Shown in pieces: positions 46,842 to 58,030 of a stretch of DNA of 64,000 nt. This stretch comes from Lycium barbarum. Taxonomy: Eukaryota; Streptophyta; Magnoliopsida; Solanales; Solanaceae. How positions within the stretch are numbered: the stretch's first letter is position 1; each line of letters opens with the position of its first letter. Under the pieces are notes generated by a model, which saw only the letters and a list, made by a program, of their open reading frames with translations, ran no database searches and was not told where the DNA came from. The position numbers and the translations under genes are program-made. The DNA lies in NCBI RefSeq assembly GCF_019175385.1, contig NC_083344.1, positions 27,840,231 through 27,904,230 of the forward strand, in the 5' to 3' direction.

Positions 46842-49231
46842 TGTCACGACTCAGCTAGGGGCCGCGACGGGTACCCGGAGCAATTACCGAGCACCGCTCA
46901 CTCTACTACTTATCTTGCTCATTTAATACTCTTTTATCAATCTTACATACCAATTGTAGGAAAATCATATTTAATCAAAACATAAATACTTTATATACAT
47001 TTGCCTCTCGGCCATCAAAATAATATACATACATATGAAAACATCTTGTGAGACCATCTAACCCACACTGCGTATCTACGAGCCTCTACTAACATAATGA
47101 ATACATAGACGGAACAAGACTCCGTCATGCCCAAAATATGCATATATGAATGTACATCAAAAGAATAGCCATAAGCACCTCCGAACAATGGAGTGCTATC
47201 TATCAGCTGACAGCTACTGAGGACCTGGGCCAAGCTCTCCTCCCTGTCTACCAGTGGGCAAGAACACAGCGTCCGAAGAAAGGACGACAGTACGAATATT
47301 GTACCGAGTATGAGAGGCATACATAATGAAAGGAGACATCAATAATATGGGGATAACATCAACATGAGACATTTGGATCTGACTGATAATCATAAATGAA
47401 GTAATGCATGCTATCTTACTCATACTCATCATCATAACATGTATGCATCATATGCAAGCTGCCCGTCCATGTCGGAACGGTGTGATAATCAATAACATTA
47501 GCCCGCGTCCAGGCCTCCCGCGTCCGGGGTACCATCTCATGCCGCCCACTAGTGGTGTCTGCCTACGCCCATAGGTCGTGGTGTATCCGTATCGCCGCCC
47601 GCCGAAGCTGTGTTTGCCCGGCCAACTAGGCCCGGTGTGAAATGCTCATGACATGCTCAATGTAAATACTCATAGTAATATGGTTGTCATAAAATACTTA
47701 TCTTATTATAATGCGTATATAAGACTCATGATCAACTTTACTCTATCGGGGTGACGTAAGGTCGTGATCCCCCGATTACATTATAGTACCATCATGGACA
47801 TTCTGTCTCACCTTGAAAGGACTAGTACATAAGGTGAGTGTAGGCAAGGAATAACATCATCATCATGCTAGTGTCATCATATCGTATAACTTATCTCATA
47901 TAGACATTCATAAGCATAAGCTTTTAACTTCTTAGAATGTAATAATTCATAAAAGGAATAGGGATTCAAGCTAAAAGATTCATGCCATTAGAAAGAAGAA
48001 CTAGCCTCACATACCTTGGTCGTTTAGCTAAGATATTGCTCACTTGTTCTCCGTCGATATCACGTCGTTACCTTCATAAGAGAATTCGTATCAACATTAG
48101 TAGCTAGCTATAAGAACGCGTCGCTAATTCTAGGAGAAGTCGGACAACACTTCCTTCGCTCATACCACTTTTCCCACGTTCTATATCAACTCCCAATATT
48201 CATAATATTATTCGCAATACCATAATCGACAATCGTCATTTACGTACATTTGGCAAAATCCACCATTTTCCTCCAATTTTCCCTTATTTCTACTTCTAGC
48301 TCATCCTTGGGCTTTCATGCATTTAATGCTTGTTTCATGATATAAACATCATTTATAACGTATTAGTACTCACAACACTTCAATATTCATAGTTCAATTC
48401 CACAATCATTCATTTATGTCACTATTCACTCATATGACCCATTTCTATGTTCTTCTACATTTCAAGTGTCTAAGCTTTCCAAGATTTCAAACAACATGGA
48501 ATAATCATGAAACTTACCTTGGATGATGGTTGAACAATCCTTAAGTTGAAACACTTCAATTAGCCAAAACCCTAGTTCCACCTTCTTGGGAATTTCTTGA
48601 CTTAGAAGATCCTTTGATGTGTTCTTACACTTATTTTTTTTGGTGTTGTTGGTCTTGATGTTCTTTTGATTCTTTGGGATTTCTATAGATGAAGTATGTG
48701 GAGAGATCTAGAAGTTTCTTGAGTTGGTTGAATGAATAATGAGTTGAAATGAGGCTTAAGTCCCCTTTAAGAATCACAAATCTGATCTTTAATGAATTCT
48801 TGTCGGGATGAACAGTGGTCGTAAATTGCAGTTTACGGACCGTATTGTGGTTTACGGTCCGTCCTCCATGGTCGTTTTTAATCATCCCAGAAACAGAAAG
48901 TTTGGCTGGGGATTATGGCAATTTACGACTGAGGTTTACTGTCCGTAAACCAGTTTACGGGCCGTCCTCTAAGTCATATTTAACCATTTTCACAATTTAC
49001 AGAAAGTTGAGATTTTTGACAAGCTGGAGGACGACTGCACTATACGGTCCATAAATCACTTTACGGGCCGTATAGTGCCAAATACGACCACTGGGCTGAA
49101 AACTTTTCCGCGACTTTCTTATTTCCAAAAATTCTTAATTACCCATTCCCGACTTAACAAAACATCATACACTCAAACTTTTCATCATTCCATTCATCAT
49201 ACAAGTACAAAGAGATTTTCGAGGTGTAACA
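46842..49231 (-). repeat. LTR 3 of the tandem (5' LTR of E)
   Basis: 2390 bp ending GGTGTAACA at 49231, followed by the ACCTT duplication. Palindrome array at about 48818-49088. No genes. Confidence 0.9.
48818..49088 (-). promoter_or_regulatory. U3 palindrome array of LTR 3
   Basis: Colinear with the arrays of LTR 1 and LTR 2. Includes TTTACGGACCGTA and TTTACGGTCCGTC. Confidence 0.45.
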
Positions 49232-50733
49232 ACCTTGGCGGTGACTGCCTGGCCAAATAGGCGCGGTGTAATAGTAATATCATCATATGCTTATCACAAT
49301 ATGCTTAGCTTACCATAATACATACATAAGGCTCAAGATCAACCATCCTCTATCGGGGTGACGTAAGGTCGTGATCCCCCGACTGCATTATGGAACAATC
49401 ATGGACATTCTGCCTCACCTTAAAGAAACTAGCATATAAGGTGAGTGTAAGCGATAAATAACATCAATAGAATCCATATGCTGTAACTCATTACCTTGTG
49501 TAGCTAACTATGGACATAGGCTCCTTGATAAGAAATAAGTTACGCTATAGGATTCATGCCATTAGAAAGAAGGGACTAGCCTCACATACCTTTGGCGTCT
49601 AACTAAGCTATCGCTCACTTGTCCTCCCTCGATATCTCATTTCTACCTTTAAGAGAGAATTCGCACCATCGTTAGTTAATCGACTATAAAAACGCGTTAC
49701 TAGTTCTAGGGAAAATTGGACAACACTTCCTTTGTTTATACTACGTTTCACATATTCTATATCGACTCCCAAATGCTCACAACAACATTCACAATATTGC
49801 AATCAACAATCATTGTTTGTGTACATTGACCACAATCCACCATTCCTCTCCAATTTCTCCACATTCATAGTTATAGCTTACTATCACGTTTCCTCGTGTA
49901 TCACACTTGTTTCATGGTCTAAATGTTATTTATAACATATTCATATTCACCACACTCCAACATTTATGATTCAACCCAACTACCACCCAAATATGTCACT
50001 ATTCACTCCTTAATGACCCATCTCCTATGTTTTTCTACAATTCAAGTATCTTAACCTTCCAATACCTTAAACAACATGGTTTAGTCATAAAACTTACCTT
50101 AGATGATGGTAGAACAAGCTTTGAATGGATTTCCTCCTCTAGCACCAAAACCCTACTTCACTCCTTTTGGGTTTTCTTGAGAAGGATGAACTTTAGTGTG
50201 ATTCTTACACTTGATTTCGTGGGTCTCATGTAATTGATCACTAATCTCCCTTGAGTTCTTGTAATTGAAGAGTAGAGAGTATTCTAGGAGTTTCTAGAGA
50301 GAAATATCGTGAAGATGAAATGATTTGAATGAGTTTGGGTCTCTTTTTAATGACTTAAAATCTATTCCGGAATGAATAGTGACTGAGGTGTACAGTGGTC
50401 GTAAACCCACTTTACGGGCCGTATTCTGGTTTACGTTCCGTCCTTCGCGACCGTATTTAAGCATAATAGAACCAAAAAGGTTTGCTAGAGTCATGGTAGT
50501 TTACGATCACAGTTTACGGGCCGTATTTTGATTTACGGTCCGTATTCTGGGTCGTATTTAACCATTTAGGCATTTGGCAGAAAGTTGAAATTTTTGAAAG
50601 GTTGGAGGACGATAGCAGTTTACGGTCCGTAAACTGCTTTACGGGCCGTATTTTGTTTTACGACCAACTGGGCCGAAGTGCAAATCTGCAACTTTTCCCT
50701 GTACGTTCACGGGGAAATTTTCGAGGTGTAACA
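49232..50733 (-). repeat. 3' LTR of F, part 2
   Basis: Resumes with ACCTT and continues the F LTR to GGTGTAACA at 50733. Together with 21301-22018 the LTR is about 2215 bp. A palindrome array lies at about 50395-50665. No genes. Confidence 0.88.
50395..50665 (-). promoter_or_regulatory. U3 palindrome array of F
   Basis: Several TTTACGGGCCGTATT, TTTACGGTCCGTATT and TACGGTCCGTAAAC dyads, at the same place in the LTR as in D/E. Confidence 0.5.
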
Positions 50734-50770
50734 CTCTTCCCCCTTTTTGGAACATTCGTCCTCGAATGTT
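50734..50770 (-). promoter_or_regulatory. Polypurine tract of F with adjacent inverted repeat
   Basis: CTCTTCCCCCTTTTTGG, then AACATTCGTCCTCGAATGTT at 50751-50770. Confidence 0.85.
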
Positions 50771-50868
50771 AAACACTCGGGATTCTACAAAAATTTCGCC
50801 AGAGTTTTCCCTGTAATTTGACACTACCAACCTGTCACAACAACCCACAATATCATCGCCTCACAGGG

Positions 50869-53800
50869 CTACATCACAACATCGACATATCCATGGCCAC
50901 ACGCGACCAAAAGCATGAAAAATAAGCATACATACCTCATCATTGGCGTTTCATCTTGAATCTCCTCTGGGGGTTGGAATAAATGTGGGTACTTGGACTT
51001 CATCTTCTCTTCTGCTTCCAAGTCATTTCTTCTCGATTGTTGTTTCGCCATAAGACTTTGACTGAAGCTACCTCTTTATTTCGTAGTGTTCGTACTTGCC
51101 TGTCTAAAATAGCGATAGGCACCTCTTCATAGGTTAGCTTTTTTGTTACTTGCACATCATCTATCGGGACAATCTTTGTAGGATCCCCGACACACTTGCG
51201 AAGCATCGAAACATGGAAGAGTGGATGAACTGCTTCAAGCTCCGAAGGCAAGTCTAGTTCATAGGCTACATGACCCATTTTATGGAAAATTTTATAGGGT
51301 CCAATGTATCTAGGACTTAGCTTCCCTTTCTTACCAAATCCCAACACACCTTTCATTGGCGATACTTTCAGAAATACCCAATCATTAACCTGAAATTCCA
51401 AGTTTCGGCGGCGTTTATCTGCATAAGACTTTTGGCGGCTTTGGGCTGTCAACAACCGGTCTCGGATCACTTTGACTTTTTCGGTTGCTTGTTGAAACAA
51501 ATCGGGGCCTATCAATTGTGTTTCTCTGGTTTCAAACCATCCAATTGGAGATCTACACTTTCTTCCATACAGAGCTTCATACAGAGCCATTTGTATACTA
51601 GAATGGTAGCTATTGTTGTATGCGAACTCAATAAGGGGTAAGTGATCATCCCAGCTACCACCGAAATCTAGCACACATGCTCGTAGCATATCTTCTAAAG
51701 TTTAAATGGTACGTTCGGCTTGCCCATCAGTTTGCAGATGAAATGTTGTGCTAAACTTCACTTGCGTGCCCAAACCTTCTTGAAAAGACTTCCAGAACTT
51801 AGCTGTAAACTGTGCTATTCTATCTGTGATAATAGACAATGGAATTCCATGGAGTCGCACAATTTCTTTGAGATACAACCACGCATAGTCTTCTGCTGAG
51901 TACGTGGTCCTAACTGGAAAAAAATGGGCTGCTTTCGTCAGTCTATCCACGATCACCCATATAGAATCATACTTGCTACGGGAACGGGGTAATCTCACGA
52001 TGAAATCCATGTTGATCGCTTCCAACTTCCAAGTAGGTATTTCTATGGCTTGCAATAAGCCTCCTGGCTTTTGATGTTCAACTTTTATTTGTTGACAATT
52101 TAGGCACTGCGCTACAAATTCTGCTATGTCCCTTTTCATGCCATCCCACCAATATACTAGCTTGACATCATGATACATTTTGGTTGTACCTGGATGAATA
52201 GAATACTGGGAACAATGTGCTTCTTCTAGAATTCGTTGGCGCAATTTCGCCACATCTGGCACACATAGCCTGCCTCGGTATCTGAGAATTCCATCAGTAG
52301 AAACTTCGAACGGAGATTTTTATTTTCCGTGAGATGTGTCTCTGTAGAGGCATAATTGAGGACTTCATGTTGCCGTTCTCTTACTTCCCTGTCCAAGGAC
52401 GAAATTGTGGAATCTTTGATACTAATACCTGCATCACCCGAATCAAGTATACACACTCCCAGAGTAGCTAATCGGTGAAGTTCTTGAACCATCTCTTTCC
52501 TTTCCGAAGGGATTTCACATAAACTGCCCATTGATCATCGGCTAAGCGCATCGGCTACTACATTCGCCTTTCTGGGGTGATACAAAATATTTACATCGTA
52601 GTCCTTCAATAATACTAACCACCACCTCTGCCGTAAATTCAACTCCTTCTGTTCGAAAATGTACTGAAGACTCTTGTGATCTGTATAGATATCAACGTGC
52701 ATACCATATAAATAATACCTCCATATTTTCAGGGCATGAATAACCGCAGCTAATTCAAGATCATGTGTCGGATAATTCTTCTCATGTTTCCGCAATTGCC
52801 TCGAATCATATGCAATAACTTTATCATGCTGCATCAATACGCATCCCAATCCGACACCGGAAGTGTCATAATACACAACATAGCCATCTGGCCCTTCGGG
52901 AAGTGTTAAGACCAGAGCTGAGGTCAATCTGCCTTTTAACTCTTGGAAGCTGCATTCACAAGCGTCATTCCATTGGAATTTAGCAGACTTCTGGGTTAGC
53001 TTCGTCAATGGGGCTGAAATAGATGAGAAGCCCTCTACGAATCTTCTATAATAACCTGCCAAACGCAGAAAACTATGGACTTTTGTAGGTGTCGTAGGCC
53101 TTGGCCATGTCTTCACCGCTTCAATTTTTTGAGTGTCAACTCGAATGCCATCATTTGAAATAACATGGCCCAGAAATGTCACGGAATTTAGCCAAAACTC
53201 GCACTTTGAAAATTTTGCATACAATTCTCGAGCTCGAAGAATGCCAAGAACGATTCGCAAATGATCAGCATGTTCCGATTCCGTGTGAGAATACACTAGA
53301 ATATCATCAATAAACACTATCACTAATAGATCCAAGAGAGGCCTGAATATGTTGTTTATCAAATTCATAAATACAGTCGGAGCATTAGTCAGTCCAAACG
53401 ACATCACTGAGAATTCATAGGTCATATCTCGTTCTGAAGGCCGTCTTGGGAATATCCACTTCTCCAACACTCACTTGATGATAACCCGATCTCAAATCTA
53501 TCTTAGAAAACCACTTGGCACCTCGCAGTTGATCGAATAAATCATCAATCCTTGGAAGAGGATATCTGTTCTTTATCGTCACCTTATTCAATTGCCTATA
53601 GTCGATGCACATTCGCAAGGAACCGTCTTTCTTTCTCACAAACAAGACCGGCGCTCCCCACGGTGATAAACTGGGCCTAATAAATCCCTTCTCGAGCAAG
53701 TCCTTCAACTGCGCCTTTAGCTCCTTTAATTCTGCCGGGGCCATTCGGTAAGGAGGAACATAAATAGGCTGGGTGTCCGGCAACACGTCAATAGCAAAAT

Positions 53801-54350
53801 TGATTTCTCTTTCTGGTGGAAGACCTGGAAGCTCATCTGGAAACACATCTGGGAATTCATTCATTACCGAAACTGACTGGAAAGTTGGCGGCCTTGCCTC
53901 GGTGTCATGAACCCGGACTAAGTGATAAATATAGCCTTTCGCTATCATCTTCCTCGCCTTAAGGTAGGAAATAAACCTTCCCTTTGGCGATGCTGCATTA
54001 CCTTTCCACTCAAGCACAGGCTCTCCCGGAAATTGACATCGAACCACTTTTGTGCGGCAATCAACATTAGCATAACACGATGCCAACCAATCCATAACCA
54101 TGATTACATCGAAATCTACCATTTTTAGCTCAATCAAGTCAGCTTTGGTCTGACGATCACATATCACCACAACACAATTTTTGTACACTTGTCTTGCTAT
54201 CATGGGATCACCAACCGGAGTGAGTACCTCAAAGGGTCTAATTGACTCGGGTTTCACCCCAATACAACCAGTAACATATGGAGTAATATAAGAGAATGTA
54301 GAACCCGGATCTATCAATGCATACACATCACGGGCGAATATAGACAATAT
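50869..54350 (-). pseudogene. pol: F pol remnant
   Basis: Protease ([16 protein letters not shown] near 54310), reverse transcriptase ([12 protein letters not shown] near 53600; [11 protein letters not shown] near 53310), RNase H ([15 protein letters not shown] near 52870, where the usual CDAS is YDTS), integrase ([20 protein letters not shown] near 52100; D-35-E intact with ITDRIAQFT), GPYKIFHKMGHVAYELDLP and a chromodomain-like end. Unlike A, D and E, the codon after FDQL is CGA and not a stop. Frameshifts near 53425, 52350 and 51015 and a TAA at 51702 break the frame. The sequence lies left of its own gag, which G interrupts. Confidence 0.87.
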
Positions 54351-55495
54351 ACCTATAACTACATCCGGAGAGGACTCGAGATCCTATCGTCCGGCTAAAG
54401 CATACACACGGGGCTGAGTGGCACCTGAAGTAGATGCTGCCCCTTGGCCTCTACCTCGGCCTGCTGACATCTGGGGAGTGTACCCTACCGGGCGTGCTGA
54501 GGAAGAACCAGGTGCTCAACCTGTAGGCTGAACTCCAACTCTGCCACTCACCGACGGGCAATATCTCATCATATGCCACACCTGACCACAAGTATAACAG
54601 GCATCCGAACCCTGACGGCACTGTCCGGAATGTAATCTGCTGCATTGATTGCATCGCGGCACTGGGGGTCTCCTCTGGCTATAATCTTCCCTGATTTGGG
54701 AATCTGGGGCCCTCGAACTCTGACCCTGTCCTGAACGGAAGGAGCGATCAAATCTCCTACCTGCGAATCGGGGAGGTGCACTGGTCACCAACTGGCCTGA
54801 GTAACCAGAATATGTCTGCCTTGATCCCCCTCTATAACTACTGCCTGCTCCCATAGATCTAACCCTCTTGCCTTGCCTTCTTTCGTCATCGCGGTCACTT
54901 CTTGGTGGTTGTTGGCGCCCCTCTAAATTCTGAGCATGGGCCTGTATCCGGGAAATATCCATCCCGTCTTGCAAGGAATTTGTCAGACAATCTCTGAGTA
55001 CATGTGGCCCTAGGCCACTTACAAATCTATGTACCCGATCCCCCATGTCGGCCACAATAGCCGGGGTATATCTAGCCAAAGAATTAAATTAAAGGCTATA
55101 TTCTTGGACGCTCATATTCCCTTGCCTTAGATTCAGAAATTTGTCCGCTCTGGCTCGACGGACCTCGGGTGGCAAGTAGTGATGAATAAAAGCATCTACA
55201 AATTCTAGCCAAACCGGCGGAGGCGCATTCTCTCCTCTTGATAATACCCAGTTGTTGTACCATAACGCCGCCACATCCCGGAGTCGATAAGATGCCAACT
55301 CCACGGATTCGGTCTCGGAGGCATGGACAATCTTCAATGTCCTTAACATCTCATCTACGAAACTGTGTGGATCTTCATCCGGCTTTGACCCGAAGAATTC
55401 CGGAGGATATAAACTCATAAAATCACGGGCCTTTGTACTCGCAGCCCGATCGCTTGAACCCACATTCTGTCGTTGTTCTTGTGCGGCGACCAATT
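54351..55495 (-). pseudogene. gag: F gag remnant, N-terminus lost to the insertion of G
   Basis: Contains AARDFMSLYPPEFFGSKPDE-like core sequence (55493-55089), SVELASYRLRDVAALWYNNW and RRARADKFLNLRQGNMS, and Cys/His clusters (CNQCSRLHSGQC; CYTCGQVWHMMRYC, with the last cluster diverged). In-frame stops: TAA at 55089 (Q), TGA at 54516 and TAG near 54387 (Q). Element G starts at 55496, so the first part of gag, the leader and the 5' LTR of F are not in view. Confidence 0.84.
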
Positions 55496-55838
55496 TGTTA
55501 TATCCCGTATTTTTATATGTCGAGTTATTCGCAAGCTAATCGACTTAAGTTGAGGACGGGGTTATTTTTGGATATGAAATAGAAACTTTTAATTTTAAAT
55601 TTTAATTAGTATACAAATTGTTTATAAATTTTATTTAGTATAGAAATATTATTGGAGATTAGGGACTAATTAATTTTGATTAGATTATTAAGTAAGAATT
55701 AGTGATTAATTAAAATTAATTAATTTAATTTTTAATTGTGGGCCCCACCCGAAATTAAAAAAAAAAAAAATATGACAATTCAAGAAAATATTTTGGTGAG
55801 TCATTATAGGGGGTTGGACGTGTCAATACATGAAGAAC

Positions 55839-55850
55839 CATATATATACA
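55839..55850 (+). promoter_or_regulatory. Predicted TATA box of G
   Basis: CCATATATATAC in the U3 part of the LTR, about 350 bases from its left edge. The start of transcription would lie near 55875 by spacing, which is inference only. Confidence 0.5.
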
Positions 55851-57000
55851 AATGGCTAATGAACAATTCAACATTGATTTCATTTTGCAAAAAAATCAAA
55901 GTTAGAGAAAAAAATATATAACTTCCATGGCTGCTCTCGGCCAGCCATGGTGATGGGGAAAAATTTGTCTTGTTGAATATTTTGAACAAGTTTCAAGTGA
56001 ATTACAAGTTCAAGGAGGTGATAGCAACATTGGATATTGGATTGAGGAAGAGAAAATTGTGAAATTGGAGCAATTAAGTGTAGAAATTCCTCCGAGAAAA
56101 TTTAGGTAAGATTTTCTATTTTGTGGTGTAATTGTATTAATAGTGTCATAATGGAAGGATTAAAATTGGATTGGATGAAATTGGAAGTAAGGAATTGTAT
56201 GAAATTGTTGTTATATGAAATTGTGGGTTAAAAGGGATTAAGAAGGGTTGTTGGATTGTTAGAATTGTTTATGGGCTGAATTGTAAGGATTTTATATGTG
56301 TATCTCTATTACTATCATTGTTGGTATTTCTGTGATAACAGGAGGATAATTGGAAGTTCGGGTTAGGCGCATACATAGGGGAAATGCTGCCCGATTTCTA
56401 TTAAGCCCTTAACTAATGAAAACCCTAATCAAGAAAGTATAAGTTAAAGAATGAGTCCTATAGGCGATTGATTACAGATTTATGAGCTAGGAAGTATAGT
56501 TTACTAACGATAGCGTTACTTCTATATTAAATAGGCTTAGGGGCGACGAAGCGAACATGACTACGATTAACCTTTAACAGGTATGTAAAGTTAATCCTTC
56601 TTTCTTTTTGGCACGATCTTTATGAAACGAACAGACGATGTGTATATGATTCCAAAAGAAGTTCCTATTCTTAGAGCCACTACGATGGCTAATGTTTTTG
56701 ATTTCCAGAAGTTATTTCATTATGTCTTGATACATGTATATGATTCCAGAAGTTCTATTTTGATATAATCCATAGTGACATTCGAAGGGGACTTGATATG
56801 ACTATTGTCTTGATTTTCAAATGATAGTTCGTTTTGATTATTCTATTGAGTCTCAAATATGATTTAACTTGCATATGGTTGCTCACTACTCTTCTCGTGC
56901 ATGCCTCAATATATCTTTCACTGGGTCCCGGGCCAGGATACGTTTTCGTGCACAGTTTCACAGCATTGTTCACCGAGTCCCTCACTAGAGGGCCGGAATA

Positions 57001-57002
<2 letters not shown>

Positions 57003-57045
<43 letters not shown>
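57003..57045. repeat. (TA)n microsatellite in the G LTR
   Basis: About 43 bases of TA dinucleotides. Confidence 0.95.
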
Positions 57046-57047
<2 letters not shown>

Positions 57048-57540
57048 GGCGTTATGATGTGTTTATGGTGGCAAGGATGGTATGTGGCGACCTTATTCAC
57101 CGAGTCCCATAATGGGCCGGGTATGACATATAATATTGACATGCATGATTTATATTTCAAAAGGGCAAGTGTTTTGGTATTTTGGATATTATACTTGTCT
57201 CCTGTACTCCCTACTTCAGTTATGATCCCTTTTACTGTATTTCATGCTTCATATACTCAGTATATATTTCATGCCCGCAGGTACAGACGCTCGATTCGGT
57301 GATCCCCCAGCTTAGGATTTCCATTCAGCTGTCTTGGAGAGATCCGTTGTTCCGGAGCCTAGACTTTTGGGTACAGATCTCCTGATGTGTTTATATATGT
57401 TTGCCCAGGGGTACGACGGGGCCCTGTCCCGTCATATTTCACTGTTGATATTCTTAGAGGTCTGTAGACATGTGTGTGGGTTGTATATAGAGTATGATCA
57501 GCTGTGTCTATATAGTCATCATGGATGTTTCTGTTTGTTG

Positions 57541-57696
57541 TGGCAGTCTTGCCGGCTTGCATATGTTATCTATACGTACTGGCAGCCTTGTCGGCTTGCG
57601 TAGTATATTGACATGTAGTGGCAGCCTTGTTGGCTTGCGTATTATAATGATATATGGTGGCAGCCTCGTCGACTTGCGTATTTTATTACGTTGTGA
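57541..57696 (+). repeat. Four 39-bp tandem repeats in the G LTR
   Basis: Unit starts at 57541, 57580, 57619 and 57658, each beginning TGGCAGYCTYGYCGRCTTGC or close to it. Because 39 is a multiple of three, an open frame runs through the array; I do not take it as coding. Confidence 0.88.
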
Positions 57697-57831
57697 TTGA
57701 TTGACAACCTTTGGGTCTATGTTGATTCCCATGTTGACTATAGTGTCAGTCTGATTATGTCTAAACAGGGTACATATGGGTGTCCAGCTCGGGCACTAGT
57801 CATGGCCCACGGGGCTGGATCGTGACAAAAG

Positions 57832-57843
57832 TGGTATCAGAGC
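57832..57843 (+). promoter_or_regulatory. Primer-binding site of G (tRNA-iMet)
   Basis: TGGTATCAGAGC, four bases after the LTR end at 57827. Confidence 0.93.
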
Positions 57844-57884
57844 AGTTCATCCTCAGAGTGTCTACAGACCGTGTCTAGTAGAGT

Positions 57885-57923
57885 CTTGTTTATCGGTGTG
57901 TTGTGCACCACATCTATAACAGG
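57885..57923 (+). ncRNA. Predicted 5'-leader hairpin of G with GTGCAC loop
   Basis: CTTGTTTAT (57885-57893) and ATAACAGG (57916-57923, one A lost) flank GTGCAC at 57903-57908. About 40 bases downstream of the primer-binding site. Confidence 0.55.
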
Positions 57924-58030
57924 AAGCTATAGGACATTTAGGATATTATCTTTCCTTCTTATCCTAGATCGTGCGATAGAGCTGTATTGTCAGGATGATC
58001 CCTTCCTAACAGATTATTATGTTTACAGCT

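Larger units (their letters stand above)
22019..49231 (-). mobile_element. Tandem D/E: LTR-internal-LTR-internal-LTR array in one insertion site
   Basis: Three LTRs (22019-24414, 39282-41664, 46842-49231) alternate with two gag-pol interiors. The outermost edges carry matching ACCTT duplications (22014-22018 and 49232-49236), so the array occupies a single insertion site in the LTR of F. D and E share several identical stop codons. The middle LTR agrees with the right LTR against the left one at dozens of positions along its length. This fits duplication of an already inserted and decaying element. Element C (24992-34667) is nested in D. Confidence 0.88.
55496..57827 (+). repeat. 5' LTR of G
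   Basis: 2332 bp, TGTTATATCCCG to GGATCGTGACA. A TATA-like CCATATATATAC is at 55839-55850. It contains a (TA)n run and a 39-bp tandem repeat. It lacks the TACGGNCCGTA array. Small plus-strand frames inside are spurious. Confidence 0.9.

Noticed and set aside
22019..49231. D and E as two independent insertions side by side
   Set aside because: The two interiors share a single middle LTR, only one pair of target duplications exists at the outer edges, and several stop codons are shared.
57494..57700. Open frame with repeated GSLVGLR-type units in the G LTR
   Set aside because: Comes from a 39-bp tandem repeat, a multiple of three. It lies in U5 of an LTR with no support for translation.
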